From Bacillota bacterium (GTDB lineage Bacteria > Bacillota > Clostridia > Lachnospirales > Lachnospiraceae), in contig JAFAGA010000065.1 of assembly GCA_023423045.1 (NCBI GenBank), forward strand, positions 1 through 64,000: a stretch of DNA of 64,000 nt, given 5' to 3'. Every line of letters begins with the position of its first letter. The stretch's first letter is position 1. This document shows, piece by piece, positions 8,649 to 16,627 of this stretch. The notes beneath the pieces were generated by a model. The model did no database searches. It was not told where the DNA came from and saw only the letters and a list, made by a program, of their open reading frames with translations. The translations under genes were made by a program, and so were the position numbers.

Positions 8649-9734
8649 ATGTATCAATCATTTAGCTTCAATAATATGGATAATCTGGCGAGATTATCCG
8701 ATGCAGTAACCCGTTCCGTCAGCCCGGAAAATATCACCGGTGAAAAGGGAAAGGGGGGCATGTGTGAGCTGGAGCAGGGCTCGGCGAAAAGGGCTGCCAG
8801 GGATTTGGGAACAGGCTGGAAGGTAAATCCGTATTTTGTAATACAGTCAAAATCAAAGCTGGTCATTGCTGATATAGAAGGGCCAGGTGTGATTCAGCAT
8901 ATCTGGATGACTCCGACAGGAGCGTGGAGAAACACGATTCTGCGTATCTATTGGGATCATTCGGAAAATCCCTCGGTAGAATGCCCTGTGGGTGATTTCT
9001 TCTGCTGCGGCTGGCAGGAATATTTTCAGCTGTCCTCCCTTGCGGTTTGTGTCAATCCGGGCAGCGCTTTGAACTGCTATTGGAGCATGCCGTTTCGGAA
9101 GCATTGCCGTATGGAGCTGGAGAATCTCAGCGATGAGGAAATGACGATTTATTACCAGATTGATTATGCGCTGACACAGATCCCGGAGGATGCGGCTTAT
9201 TTCCATGCACAATTTCGCAGGGTGAATCCCCTCCCCTATAAAGAGGTATATACCATTCTGGACAATGTAAAGGGAAAGGGTCATTATGTGGGAACCTATC
9301 TTGCCTGGGGCGTAAATAACAATACCTGGTGGGGAGAAGGGGAAATCAAGTTTTATATGGATGGTGACGGGGAATATCCCACCATCTGCGGAACCGGTAC
9401 GGAGGATTATTTCTGCGGCTCCTATAATTTTGAGGATCCGATGACGCATGACAGATATGTGTCGTTTTCTACCCCCTATACCGGGCTCCAGGTAGTAAGC
9501 CAGGATGCCCTGTACAAGGCTCAGAAGCGTTTTGGCCTGTATCGCTTCCATCTGACGGATCCGATCCGCTTTGAGAAGGATCTTAAGGTTACGATCCAGG
9601 CGCTGGGATGGAGGAGCGGCGGGCGTTATCTGCCGCTGCAGGATGATATTGCATCCACCGCATTCTGGTATCAGACCCTGCCCTTTGAGGAGTTTCCCTC
9701 GCTGCCGGACAGGGATAGTTTAGAAATAATCTGA
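8649..9734 (+). CDS. GH172 (DUF2961) family glycoside hydrolase
   Basis: This 361-residue protein matches the DUF2961 family, now GH172, whose studied members act on difructose anhydride and on furanose-containing glycans. The strongly conserved GTGTEDYFCGSYNFED segment places a candidate catalytic Glu at residue 252. The N-terminal jelly-roll strands include IEGPGVIQHIWMTPTG and RIYWDHSENPSVECPVGDFF. No signal peptide is seen. AGGAGG sits upstream of the ATG. It pairs with the GH116-like gene, and a strong terminator at 9791 closes the unit. The true substrate (fructofuranoside, arabinofuranoside or other) cannot be told. Confidence 0.85.
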   Translation: MYQSFSFNNMDNLARLSDAVTRSVSPENITGEKGKGGMCELEQGSAKRAARDLGTGWKVNPYFVIQSKSKLVIADIEGPGVIQHIWMTPTGAWRNTILRIYWDHSENPSVECPVGDFFCCGWQEYFQLSSLAVCVNPGSALNCYWSMPFRKHCRMELENLSDEEMTIYYQIDYALTQIPEDAAYFHAQFRRVNPLPYKEVYTILDNVKGKGHYVGTYLAWGVNNNTWWGEGEIKFYMDGDGEYPTICGTGTEDYFCGSYNFEDPMTHDRYVSFSTPYTGLQVVSQDALYKAQKRFGLYRFHLTDPIRFEKDLKVTIQALGWRSGGRYLPLQDDIASTAFWYQTLPFEEFPSLPDRDSLEII

Positions 9735-9748
9735 GGTGTCAGACACCT
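9734..9748. repeat. 15-bp perfect palindrome AGGTGTCAGACACCT
   Basis: The palindrome begins on the last base of the GH172 stop codon. Motifs of this GGTGTCAGACACC form recur between genes in many bacteria. Only this copy was found in the window, and no role can be assigned. Confidence 0.5.
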
Positions 9749-9790
9749 TACCCTATATGCATTCCTCCTATGGAAGAGAAAGAACAGCAC

Positions 9791-9838
9791 AAAAAACACC
9801 TGCACAGCCTTCTTTTGAAGGCAATGCAAGTGTTTTTT
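9791..9838. terminator. Strong bidirectional terminator
   Basis: AAAAAACAC-TGCA-GCCTTC pairs with GAAGGC-TGCA-GTGTTTTTT through a TTTT loop, with A and T tracts on either side. It separates the convergent GH172 and sulfatase units and should work on both strands. Confidence 0.85.
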
Positions 9839-9893
9839 ACTTTACAAGATGTTTTTTGTTAAGCCGTATTCCAAAGAATAATAACAGGCATTG

Positions 9894-11303
9894 TTACGGC
9901 TCATACGATTCATTTCTTTCCGGGAATGCGGCACAAACCTCTCTTTGCCATCCGTGCAGCATCATCCGCAGATTTGCAGCTATGTCCGGGCGGAGCTTTG
10001 CAAGATTTTTTGTCTCGCTGAAATCCGCTTTCAAATCATATAGCTCTTCACGCTCGTTCTCAAAGAATTCAATATATTTATAGCGACCCAGCACCACAGA
10101 AGCCGCCGGCGTTCCGCCTTGATTCCCATAATGGGGGTAATGCCAGAAAATCGGCCTTTCCGGAATATCCTCGCCGGTCAGCAAAGGAACAATGCTTTGT
10201 CCATCCACGCTCCTTGAGCTGTCAGAAGAAATTCCGGCCAGTTCCAGGAAAGTGGGAAAAAAGTCAGGAGTAGTAACTGGTACATCGCATCTGCTTCCAG
10301 GTCTGACACTGCCCGGATAGCGTACGAGCAGGGGTACCCTTGTTCCGCCTTCGTAGACCCAGCCCTTTCCCTCGACAGCCGGCAGGTTACAAGTTGGAGA
10401 TCCCTCGCTTGTGGCCAGGCCACCATTATCCGAGGTAAATACCACAACTGTATTTTCTGCTTCTCCGCATTTCTCCAGAGCCTCCAGCAGCCGACCGATA
10501 TTCTGATCCAGATTCCAGATCATTCCTGCATAGGAAGGATCGGACTGTATCACCCTTCTGATAACGCGTTTTCCCTTTTTATCTTCCGTATGATGATATT
10601 CTCCTTCGAACAGGGCAGCTTCTTCGTCAATCCCAAGTTCTTTGGCTTTCCTTTCAAAACGAAGCCTGTCCTCCTCCTTGACCTGAATTGGAGTATGAAC
10701 TGCGTAGTGACAGAGGTTTAGAAAAAATGGCCGCTTATCCCCCTGTTCCTGCCGTTCCTTCAAAAGTCCGATTGCCTCGTCTGTGATCCGGTCAGTTAAG
10801 TATTCCCCTTCCGGTCCTTCGTCAAGCGTTTCGATCCCGTAAGGGCTGAAATATCCTTCCTTGGGATGACCCCAGGAACAGCCGCCAATATTTCTTTCAA
10901 ACCCAAAATGTTCAGGGTAATACTCCCTGCCACCTAAATGCCACTTACCCACATGCCAGGTGGCATAGCCTGCGTCCTGAAGCGCCTGGGCGATGGTGTA
11001 CTCGCCGGCCGGCAGGTGCTTGATATAAGGCGCATCAATCAGCTTCCCTTTCAGCGGATGAGAAGTGCCTTCCATATCAATCCAGTCTGTTAACTTCAGC
11101 CTCGCCGGATATTTCCCGGTCAAATAACTGGCTCTGGAGGGCGAGCACACGGGGCAAGCCGCGTATGCATTGCCAAACACCATACCTTGTCTGCACAGTT
11201 TATCTATTTGAGGTGTCTCATAAAAGGTGCTTCCCGTACAGGCTAGATCTTTCCAACCCATATCATCCATAAATATAAATAAAAAATTAGGTTGAACTTT
11301 CAT
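9894..11303 (-). CDS. Cys-type sulfatase, last gene of the sulfatase/ABC unit
   Basis: This 469-residue alkaline-phosphatase-fold sulfatase has metal ligands D13-D14 and the maturation motif C53-S-P-S-R57. In that motif the Cys becomes formylglycine. The later FTSDNGG and HYPHYG segments supply further active-site residues. It has no signal peptide, so it probably acts inside the cell on imported sulfated sugars. A Cys-type enzyme in an anaerobe needs a radical-SAM maturase (anSME type); none is encoded here. GGGAGG precedes the ATG. It lies 40 bp behind the other sulfatase on the same strand. Confidence 0.9.
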   Translation of the reverse strand: MKVQPNFLFIFMDDMGWKDLACTGSTFYETPQIDKLCRQGMVFGNAYAACPVCSPSRASYLTGKYPARLKLTDWIDMEGTSHPLKGKLIDAPYIKHLPAGEYTIAQALQDAGYATWHVGKWHLGGREYYPEHFGFERNIGGCSWGHPKEGYFSPYGIETLDEGPEGEYLTDRITDEAIGLLKERQEQGDKRPFFLNLCHYAVHTPIQVKEEDRLRFERKAKELGIDEEAALFEGEYHHTEDKKGKRVIRRVIQSDPSYAGMIWNLDQNIGRLLEALEKCGEAENTVVVFTSDNGGLATSEGSPTCNLPAVEGKGWVYEGGTRVPLLVRYPGSVRPGSRCDVPVTTPDFFPTFLELAGISSDSSRSVDGQSIVPLLTGEDIPERPIFWHYPHYGNQGGTPAASVVLGRYKYIEFFENEREELYDLKADFSETKNLAKLRPDIAANLRMMLHGWQREVCAAFPERNESYEP

Positions 11304-11343
11304 ATTTTCCTCCCTTGGCCTTCGTCAGGTCTGTTATAGAGTT

Positions 11344-12807
11344 TCAGCTCCCTACAGGTGCATAGACATCAGCTCTGTTAGCATAAATTCCCGGGCGGCA
11401 GAGCTGTCCCGCTCCGGTTACACCCTCCTTGGTCCCGTCTAATTCAGGATCTGCGTACTGCAGAAACCACTTCTCAAGCTGTATCCGAAGCTCCAGCACT
11501 TTGGCCTCATATTCTGGCTCTCCGTATAAATTCCGGGTTTCTCCGGGATCGGAAGTCAGGTCGTAAAGTTCGTGTTTTCCATAAGGATAGCGGTGTATAT
11601 ATTTCCATCCCGCATTTCGAATCATACGGACAGGGCCGTATTCATCAAAAATTACAATATCCTGATCCTTCTCTATTTTACTCCCCTGCATGCTTTTTAA
11701 AAAGCTTTTTCCCGGAAGATTCTTCGGCAAATGGTTCTCCAGCCCCAGTAATTCCATAAGAGTCGGAAATAAATCATAAGCGCTCACCATATCTTTGCAA
11801 ACGGCTTTTTGGGGAATAAAACGCGGATAAGAGATAAGGAACGGCACCTTCACCGAGGAATCATACATATTCATCGGGAAGGTTCCGTTTCCCTTTCCCC
11901 ATACACCATGGTGTCCCATGCTCATTCCATTATCCGATGTAAAGATCACGATGGTGTCTTCTGTCAGATGCTTCCTGTCCAGAGCATCTAAAAGCCGTCC
12001 TATTTCTTCATCCATAGCACTGATTGACGCAAAATATCCTCTTAGATTTTCCCTCCTCTTTTCTGTTCCATAAACAGGGCCTGTCATCAGATCCGGATGG
12101 TCGGGGATATCCGGAATACTGGCGAAATCACAATCATCGTAATAATTAATCCATTTGTCCGGGTGGTGTTCCTTCCCCCATGGCGAATGAGGCGCGGTAA
12201 AATGAACTGCCAGGTAAAACGGTGCTTCTTTGCTCTCCAGTTCGTCCAGAAACTGAAGGGCTCTATCTGCAAAAAGATTTGTTACATACTTTTCATGCTC
12301 TATACGGATATCACCATGTTCTACAATATCCGGGTGGAAGTAACAACATCCTCCTAGTCCCAGGCTATACCATTTTTCAAATCCATGCTGGGGAGTTACG
12401 CTGTCGCCCAAATGCCATTTTCCGGAAAGAGCACAGGTATAGCCGTTCTCTGCCAGAATATCCGTATAGGCGACCTGTCCTTCTAAATAAGCAATGGGGG
12501 TTCGTTCCTTGAGATAGCCGTCAGCATAAGGATTTTCCCTGCCCTGTGCTGCAAACTTAACGCCGTCCACACTACCGCTCCGGATCCAGTCCAAAACACC
12601 GTGGGCTGACGGAATTTTACCGGTTAACAGCGATGCTCTGGCCGGAGAGCAGACAGGAGATGCACAGAAAAAGTTCTCAAACCTCATCCCTGATGCGGCA
12701 ATCCTGTCTAAATTGGGAGTATAGAGCTCGGGGGTGCCCGAGCAATGCATCGCCCAGGCCCCCTGATCATCTGAAAGAATAAATAATATATTTGGTTTTG
12801 TATTCAT
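11344..12807 (-). CDS. Cys-type sulfatase
   Basis: This 487-residue sulfatase has D13-D14 metal ligands, the formylglycine motif C53-S-P-A-R57 and the FTSDNGMSMGHHG segment. It lacks a signal peptide. The start at 12807 (MNTKPNIL) matches the family N-terminus and has GGTGA upstream; an in-frame ATG at 12846 would overlap the upstream gene. It starts 14 bp after the solute-binding protein gene, so it is almost certainly co-transcribed with the importer. It differs clearly from its neighbour, so the two probably remove sulfate from different positions or sugars. Confidence 0.9.
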   Translation of the reverse strand: MNTKPNILFILSDDQGAWAMHCSGTPELYTPNLDRIAASGMRFENFFCASPVCSPARASLLTGKIPSAHGVLDWIRSGSVDGVKFAAQGRENPYADGYLKERTPIAYLEGQVAYTDILAENGYTCALSGKWHLGDSVTPQHGFEKWYSLGLGGCCYFHPDIVEHGDIRIEHEKYVTNLFADRALQFLDELESKEAPFYLAVHFTAPHSPWGKEHHPDKWINYYDDCDFASIPDIPDHPDLMTGPVYGTEKRRENLRGYFASISAMDEEIGRLLDALDRKHLTEDTIVIFTSDNGMSMGHHGVWGKGNGTFPMNMYDSSVKVPFLISYPRFIPQKAVCKDMVSAYDLFPTLMELLGLENHLPKNLPGKSFLKSMQGSKIEKDQDIVIFDEYGPVRMIRNAGWKYIHRYPYGKHELYDLTSDPGETRNLYGEPEYEAKVLELRIQLEKWFLQYADPELDGTKEGVTGAGQLCRPGIYANRADVYAPVGS

Positions 12808-12820
12808 CGCATTCACCGGT

Positions 12821-14374
12821 TTATTTATTTGCCTGATATACTTCATTGACTGCCTTTAAGATTTCGTTTCCGCCCTGGTTTCTCCATTCCTTGCCGAGCC
12901 GGGCCACGCCTTCCTCAATACCGATTTTACCCTGCAGCATATCGGAAAAATACTGAATAAAGATATCATTAACGGCTGACCCTTCCTGTATCTCTGCCGG
13001 AGTCTTCTGTTTAATCATATTTTGTATCTGACATTCGGAAGCCAGCTTTACAGTTTCCAGAGCACGTTCCCGATTCGGGTCCGTAGCAGGTATGTACCCG
13101 CTTTCCAGAGGCCAGTAGAAGGAGCCCCAGGCCAGAGCATGGGCCCAGCCATTATCAGCAAATGCGTCCTTTGCCCGTTCTTCCATATTGTAAGTAATGG
13201 TATCACCGTCTTTTGTATAATGAATCCCTTCAATACCAAGCCTTAGCAGATCATTGCCTTCCTTGGATACCATGAAATCCATAAATGCAGCGGCTTTGTC
13301 CTGATTCTTGCATGCGGTGGTAATGCAGGTCATCATACCGTTCTTACCTTGTTTATTTAATCCGCTGGATCCATCCGGTCCTGCCGGAGGAAGAGCATAG
13401 CAGATGGTAGCATTCGGAAATAACTCTTTTACACTGTTTTCATGACGTGATACATGGCGGAACAACGGTCCCAGCATAGCTCCGGCCTTACCCTGATAAA
13501 ACTTTTCTTCTTTTTTTGGATCATCATTAAGCATCAGTTCCGGATCAATAACCTTTAAGTCCCAGAGCTCCTTGATATAAGTCATGGCAGGAACAAAGGA
13601 CGAATCCTCAAAAAATGGAATAACCTGATCGTTGTTATCCAACGAGTAATCAGCATAGGGAAGTCCGTATGCGAAAAATACCCAGTCAAACGGGATACCC
13701 TTTGATGCCGTATATCCGTAGGTATTATTTTTACCGTCACCATCCGGATCATCATTAGTAAATGCAAGCATAACCGCCTTCATCTCATCCAGCGTCTTCG
13801 GATAGGAGAGACCAAGATTATCCAGCCAGTCCTGCCTCATTATAATCAGGCTGTTTGCCGCTTCATACTGCGTAATAAACGGGAGACCATAAAACTCTCC
13901 GCCAGTTGCGGACCACTGATAGTCATCAAGCCATGCTTTAATATTCGGCATTGTATCAAAATACTTGGACAGCGGTATTACCATCCCATCATCAATCCAC
14001 TGCTGGGTTGCACTTGTTCCATAAGAACCTGTCACCACATCCGGAAAATCTCCCGAAGCCATGGCTACATTCACCTTTTCGGTATTCGCTTCCGGCACGA
14101 TTTCAACGGTCAGATCAATTCCCAGCTTTTCATTGATGGCCGCAATAATCCTGTCATCTGCCTTGATTGCCTTTGCTGCCGCATCTCCTGTGGTCAGCCA
14201 GCGAATTGGAACATTTCCCTCGTCCTTTGCTTTCGTCTCCGACTTACCGGAATCTGTTGACGAAGGCGAATCTGTTTTCGGGGGCTGCTCCGTTTGGTTT
14301 TTGCCGCCGCATGCAGTTACAGACATCGCCATAACTACTGCCAGTACCAAACTCAATACTTTTCTTTTTTTCAT
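12821..14374 (-). CDS. Sugar ABC transporter substrate-binding lipoprotein (LipO/LplA type)
   Basis: This is a 517-residue lipoprotein. The signal peptide ends in the lipobox VTAC, followed by a Ser/Thr/Lys-rich linker and a family-1 solute-binding fold (EANTEKVNVAMASGDFPDVV; DDPDGDGKNNTYGYT). Its size matches the large LplA/YtcQ-like proteins that bind complex oligosaccharides. The start is taken at 14374 after AGAGAGGGAC; the longer frame to 14410 lacks a signal peptide start. It is preceded by the two permease genes. As usual for this group, no dedicated ATPase is present; a shared MsmK-type ATPase is expected elsewhere. Confidence 0.92.
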   Translation of the reverse strand: MKKRKVLSLVLAVVMAMSVTACGGKNQTEQPPKTDSPSSTDSGKSETKAKDEGNVPIRWLTTGDAAAKAIKADDRIIAAINEKLGIDLTVEIVPEANTEKVNVAMASGDFPDVVTGSYGTSATQQWIDDGMVIPLSKYFDTMPNIKAWLDDYQWSATGGEFYGLPFITQYEAANSLIIMRQDWLDNLGLSYPKTLDEMKAVMLAFTNDDPDGDGKNNTYGYTASKGIPFDWVFFAYGLPYADYSLDNNDQVIPFFEDSSFVPAMTYIKELWDLKVIDPELMLNDDPKKEEKFYQGKAGAMLGPLFRHVSRHENSVKELFPNATICYALPPAGPDGSSGLNKQGKNGMMTCITTACKNQDKAAAFMDFMVSKEGNDLLRLGIEGIHYTKDGDTITYNMEERAKDAFADNGWAHALAWGSFYWPLESGYIPATDPNRERALETVKLASECQIQNMIKQKTPAEIQEGSAVNDIFIQYFSDMLQGKIGIEEGVARLGKEWRNQGGNEILKAVNEVYQANK

Positions 14375-14442
14375 AATTGTCCCTCTCTTTCTAATTGCTT
14401 TTATTAACATAAGAGAAGCAGATTACCGCATCTCATTGTTTT

Positions 14443-15342
14443 CTAGCCTTTGACGGCTCCCGCTGTCATACCGGCCGTAAAGTATTTCTGAAAAAATGGA
14501 TAAGCACACATAATCGGAATAATTGCCAGCATTACCGCCGCCATCTTCATAGGCTGCCCCAGTAAGAACAGGCTTTCACCTCCGCTGGAGTAAGCTGCAT
14601 CACTCTGAAACAGCATGGACCTTAAAAACAGCTGCAGCGGCCATGCCTCCTTGCTGTTGATATACATGATTGCTGAAAAAAAGTCATTCCAGTGATCTAC
14701 CGCATAAAATAGAGCTACTGTTGTAAGCGCCGGCTTGGAAATCGGAAGCATGATCCGAAAAAGTACTCCTACCTCCGTACAACCGTCAAGCATAGCCGCC
14801 TCTTCCAATTCTAACGGAAGCTCCATAAAAAAGTTTCTCAAAATAATCAAGTTATAGGTATTAATTGCTGACGGAATGATCATGGACCATAATGAATTCA
14901 TCAGATGAAGGTCCTTTACCACAATATAAGTAGGAATAATCCCTCCGGAAAACATCATGGTAAATACCGCCAGGAACATGATGGGCCGTTGTCCTTTTAA
15001 ATCTTTTTTGGACAGTACATATGCAGCCATAGTTGTAATTATCATATTAATCAGGGTACCTATTACGGTAACAAAAAGGCTGTTTGCATAGGAGGTCCAC
15101 AATGTTATTTCTTTAAGCATATAGGAATACCCGTCAAATGACCACTCAGAGGGCCATAAATGGATGCTGGTTGACAAATAGCTTTTCAATGAGGAAAAAG
15201 ATACAACCAGACAGTCCCAAAACGGATAAAAAGTGATCAATGCCAATGTTAGAAGAATACAAATATTGATACCGTCGAAAATCCGGCTCCCCAGCGAAGC
15301 CTTTATATGGTTCCCTTTTCGTGCTGTCTCTCTTTTAGACAT
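14443..15342 (-). CDS. Sugar ABC transporter permease (LplC type)
   Basis: This 299-residue inner-membrane permease has about six transmembrane segments and the EAA-loop signature (LEEAAMLDGCTEVGVLFRIMLP) that contacts the ATPase. It starts directly after the stop of the upstream permease (TAA then ATG), indicating translational coupling. The C-terminus ends in the typical FTAGMTAGAVKG, as in LplC/YtcP relatives. Confidence 0.92.
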   Translation of the reverse strand: MSKRETARKGNHIKASLGSRIFDGINICILLTLALITFYPFWDCLVVSFSSLKSYLSTSIHLWPSEWSFDGYSYMLKEITLWTSYANSLFVTVIGTLINMIITTMAAYVLSKKDLKGQRPIMFLAVFTMMFSGGIIPTYIVVKDLHLMNSLWSMIIPSAINTYNLIILRNFFMELPLELEEAAMLDGCTEVGVLFRIMLPISKPALTTVALFYAVDHWNDFFSAIMYINSKEAWPLQLFLRSMLFQSDAAYSSGGESLFLLGQPMKMAAVMLAIIPIMCAYPFFQKYFTAGMTAGAVKG

Positions 15343-16296
15343 TTAATAAATCCCCTCCTCTCCGGCCATTCTGGCTATTTTGTTCGCTGCTATCACCAGG
15401 CAGAAATTGATGACCGACTTAAATAGTCCAACTGCAGTGGCCAGTTCAAATTTACCCTCCTGAAGGCCCATCCGATATACATAGGTATCTATAATGTCCG
15501 CTGTTCCATATACACCGGGATGATAGAGTACAAATATCTGTTCAAAGCCCGCCTGCATCAGACTCCCGACGCGCGTAATCAGCACAACGATAATAATGGA
15601 GCGGATACACGGCAAGGTAATATGAAGGAGCTTGTGCCATCGGTTTGCCCCGTCAACCGTGGCGGCCTCGTAGAGCTGCGGATCAATCCCTGTGATAGCG
15701 GCCAGATAGATGATGGTATTCCAGCCAAATGTCTTCCAGATCATCGACACGACCAGAGTAGGAACAAAGTATTTCTCGTCTGTCAAAAAGCCGATAGGTG
15801 CAAATCCCAGGGCTTTTATAATACCATTGATAATCCCTGAGTCCATGGATAGAATACTTGTCAGAATACCCCCTAAAATTACCCATGAAATAAAATTTGG
15901 GATATATACAGCCGTCTGAATAACCCTTTTCATCCGAACGCGACGCAGCTCATTGATCATAAGAGCCACGATAATCGGGAATGGAAATCCAAAAATCAGA
16001 CGAATCATGCTGATTTGTATGGTGTTCCAAAATACAGAATAGAACTTTTCCATGGAAAACAGCCTGCCAAATGTCTCAAAGCCTGTCCAGGGACTTTTCA
16101 CAATCCCCAGCATTGGGTTGAAATCCTTAAATGCTATGCTCACCCCATACATTGGGACATAGCAGAAAATGATATAGTATAGAATAGCCGGAACCAGCAT
16201 CAAATACAAATATTTGTGCTTCCATAGGTAAGCGCCTATACTCTGTGTTTGCCCCCCCTTTCTTCTTCCTTTTGTTACTTCTGTCAACCTGCTCAA
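15343..16296 (-). CDS. Sugar ABC transporter permease (LplB type)
   Basis: This permease has six predicted transmembrane segments and an EAA loop (LYEAATVDGANRWHKLLHITLP). It is first in the importer/sulfatase unit. The frame is open to a GTG at 16320, but GGAGGG lies correctly before the TTG at 16296, which I prefer (318 residues). Transcription probably starts near the TATAAT-like box at 16355-16360. Divergent from the sensor-regulator at 16628, which is the likely activator of this unit. Confidence 0.88.
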   Translation of the reverse strand: MSRLTEVTKGRRKGGQTQSIGAYLWKHKYLYLMLVPAILYYIIFCYVPMYGVSIAFKDFNPMLGIVKSPWTGFETFGRLFSMEKFYSVFWNTIQISMIRLIFGFPFPIIVALMINELRRVRMKRVIQTAVYIPNFISWVILGGILTSILSMDSGIINGIIKALGFAPIGFLTDEKYFVPTLVVSMIWKTFGWNTIIYLAAITGIDPQLYEAATVDGANRWHKLLHITLPCIRSIIIVVLITRVGSLMQAGFEQIFVLYHPGVYGTADIIDTYVYRMGLQEGKFELATAVGLFKSVINFCLVIAANKIARMAGEEGIY

Positions 16297-16320
16297 ACTT
16301 ATCCCTCCCGTTCCTGTCAC

Positions 16321-16627
16321 GTCTAAAAAATATAACGAAACATCAAGTGAGCATATTATAACAACCCATTGATTTAAAAAGAATGCAACTAATAATCCTA
16401 ATTTGTTTTTAATTTAACAATCCCTCTGTTTTGCTTTAAAAATCCTCAGAATATCAAAAATCAAATCTGCTTTTTGCATAAAAAAGTTAATTTTTTGATA
16501 TTAATTTATCTATTATTTACAACTTCATTTTGGATTTTTGCAGTGCCAGTTGATCTTTGTTCTATTTAGCACAAAATTCTTTTGACTTTTCCTGCTTTTT
16601 CTGTATAATTAGAACATATAAAAGGAG
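16321..16627. promoter_or_regulatory. Divergent control region of the importer/sulfatase operon and its sensor
   Basis: This 307-bp A+T-rich spacer holds a good plus-strand promoter for the sensor gene, TTGACT (16582-16587) with TATAAT (16604-16609) at 16-bp spacing. It also holds a minus-strand TATAAT (complement of 16355-16360) with a weak -35 for the permease gene. No clear dyad operator was seen, which fits AraC proteins that bind direct repeats. Confidence 0.6.
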
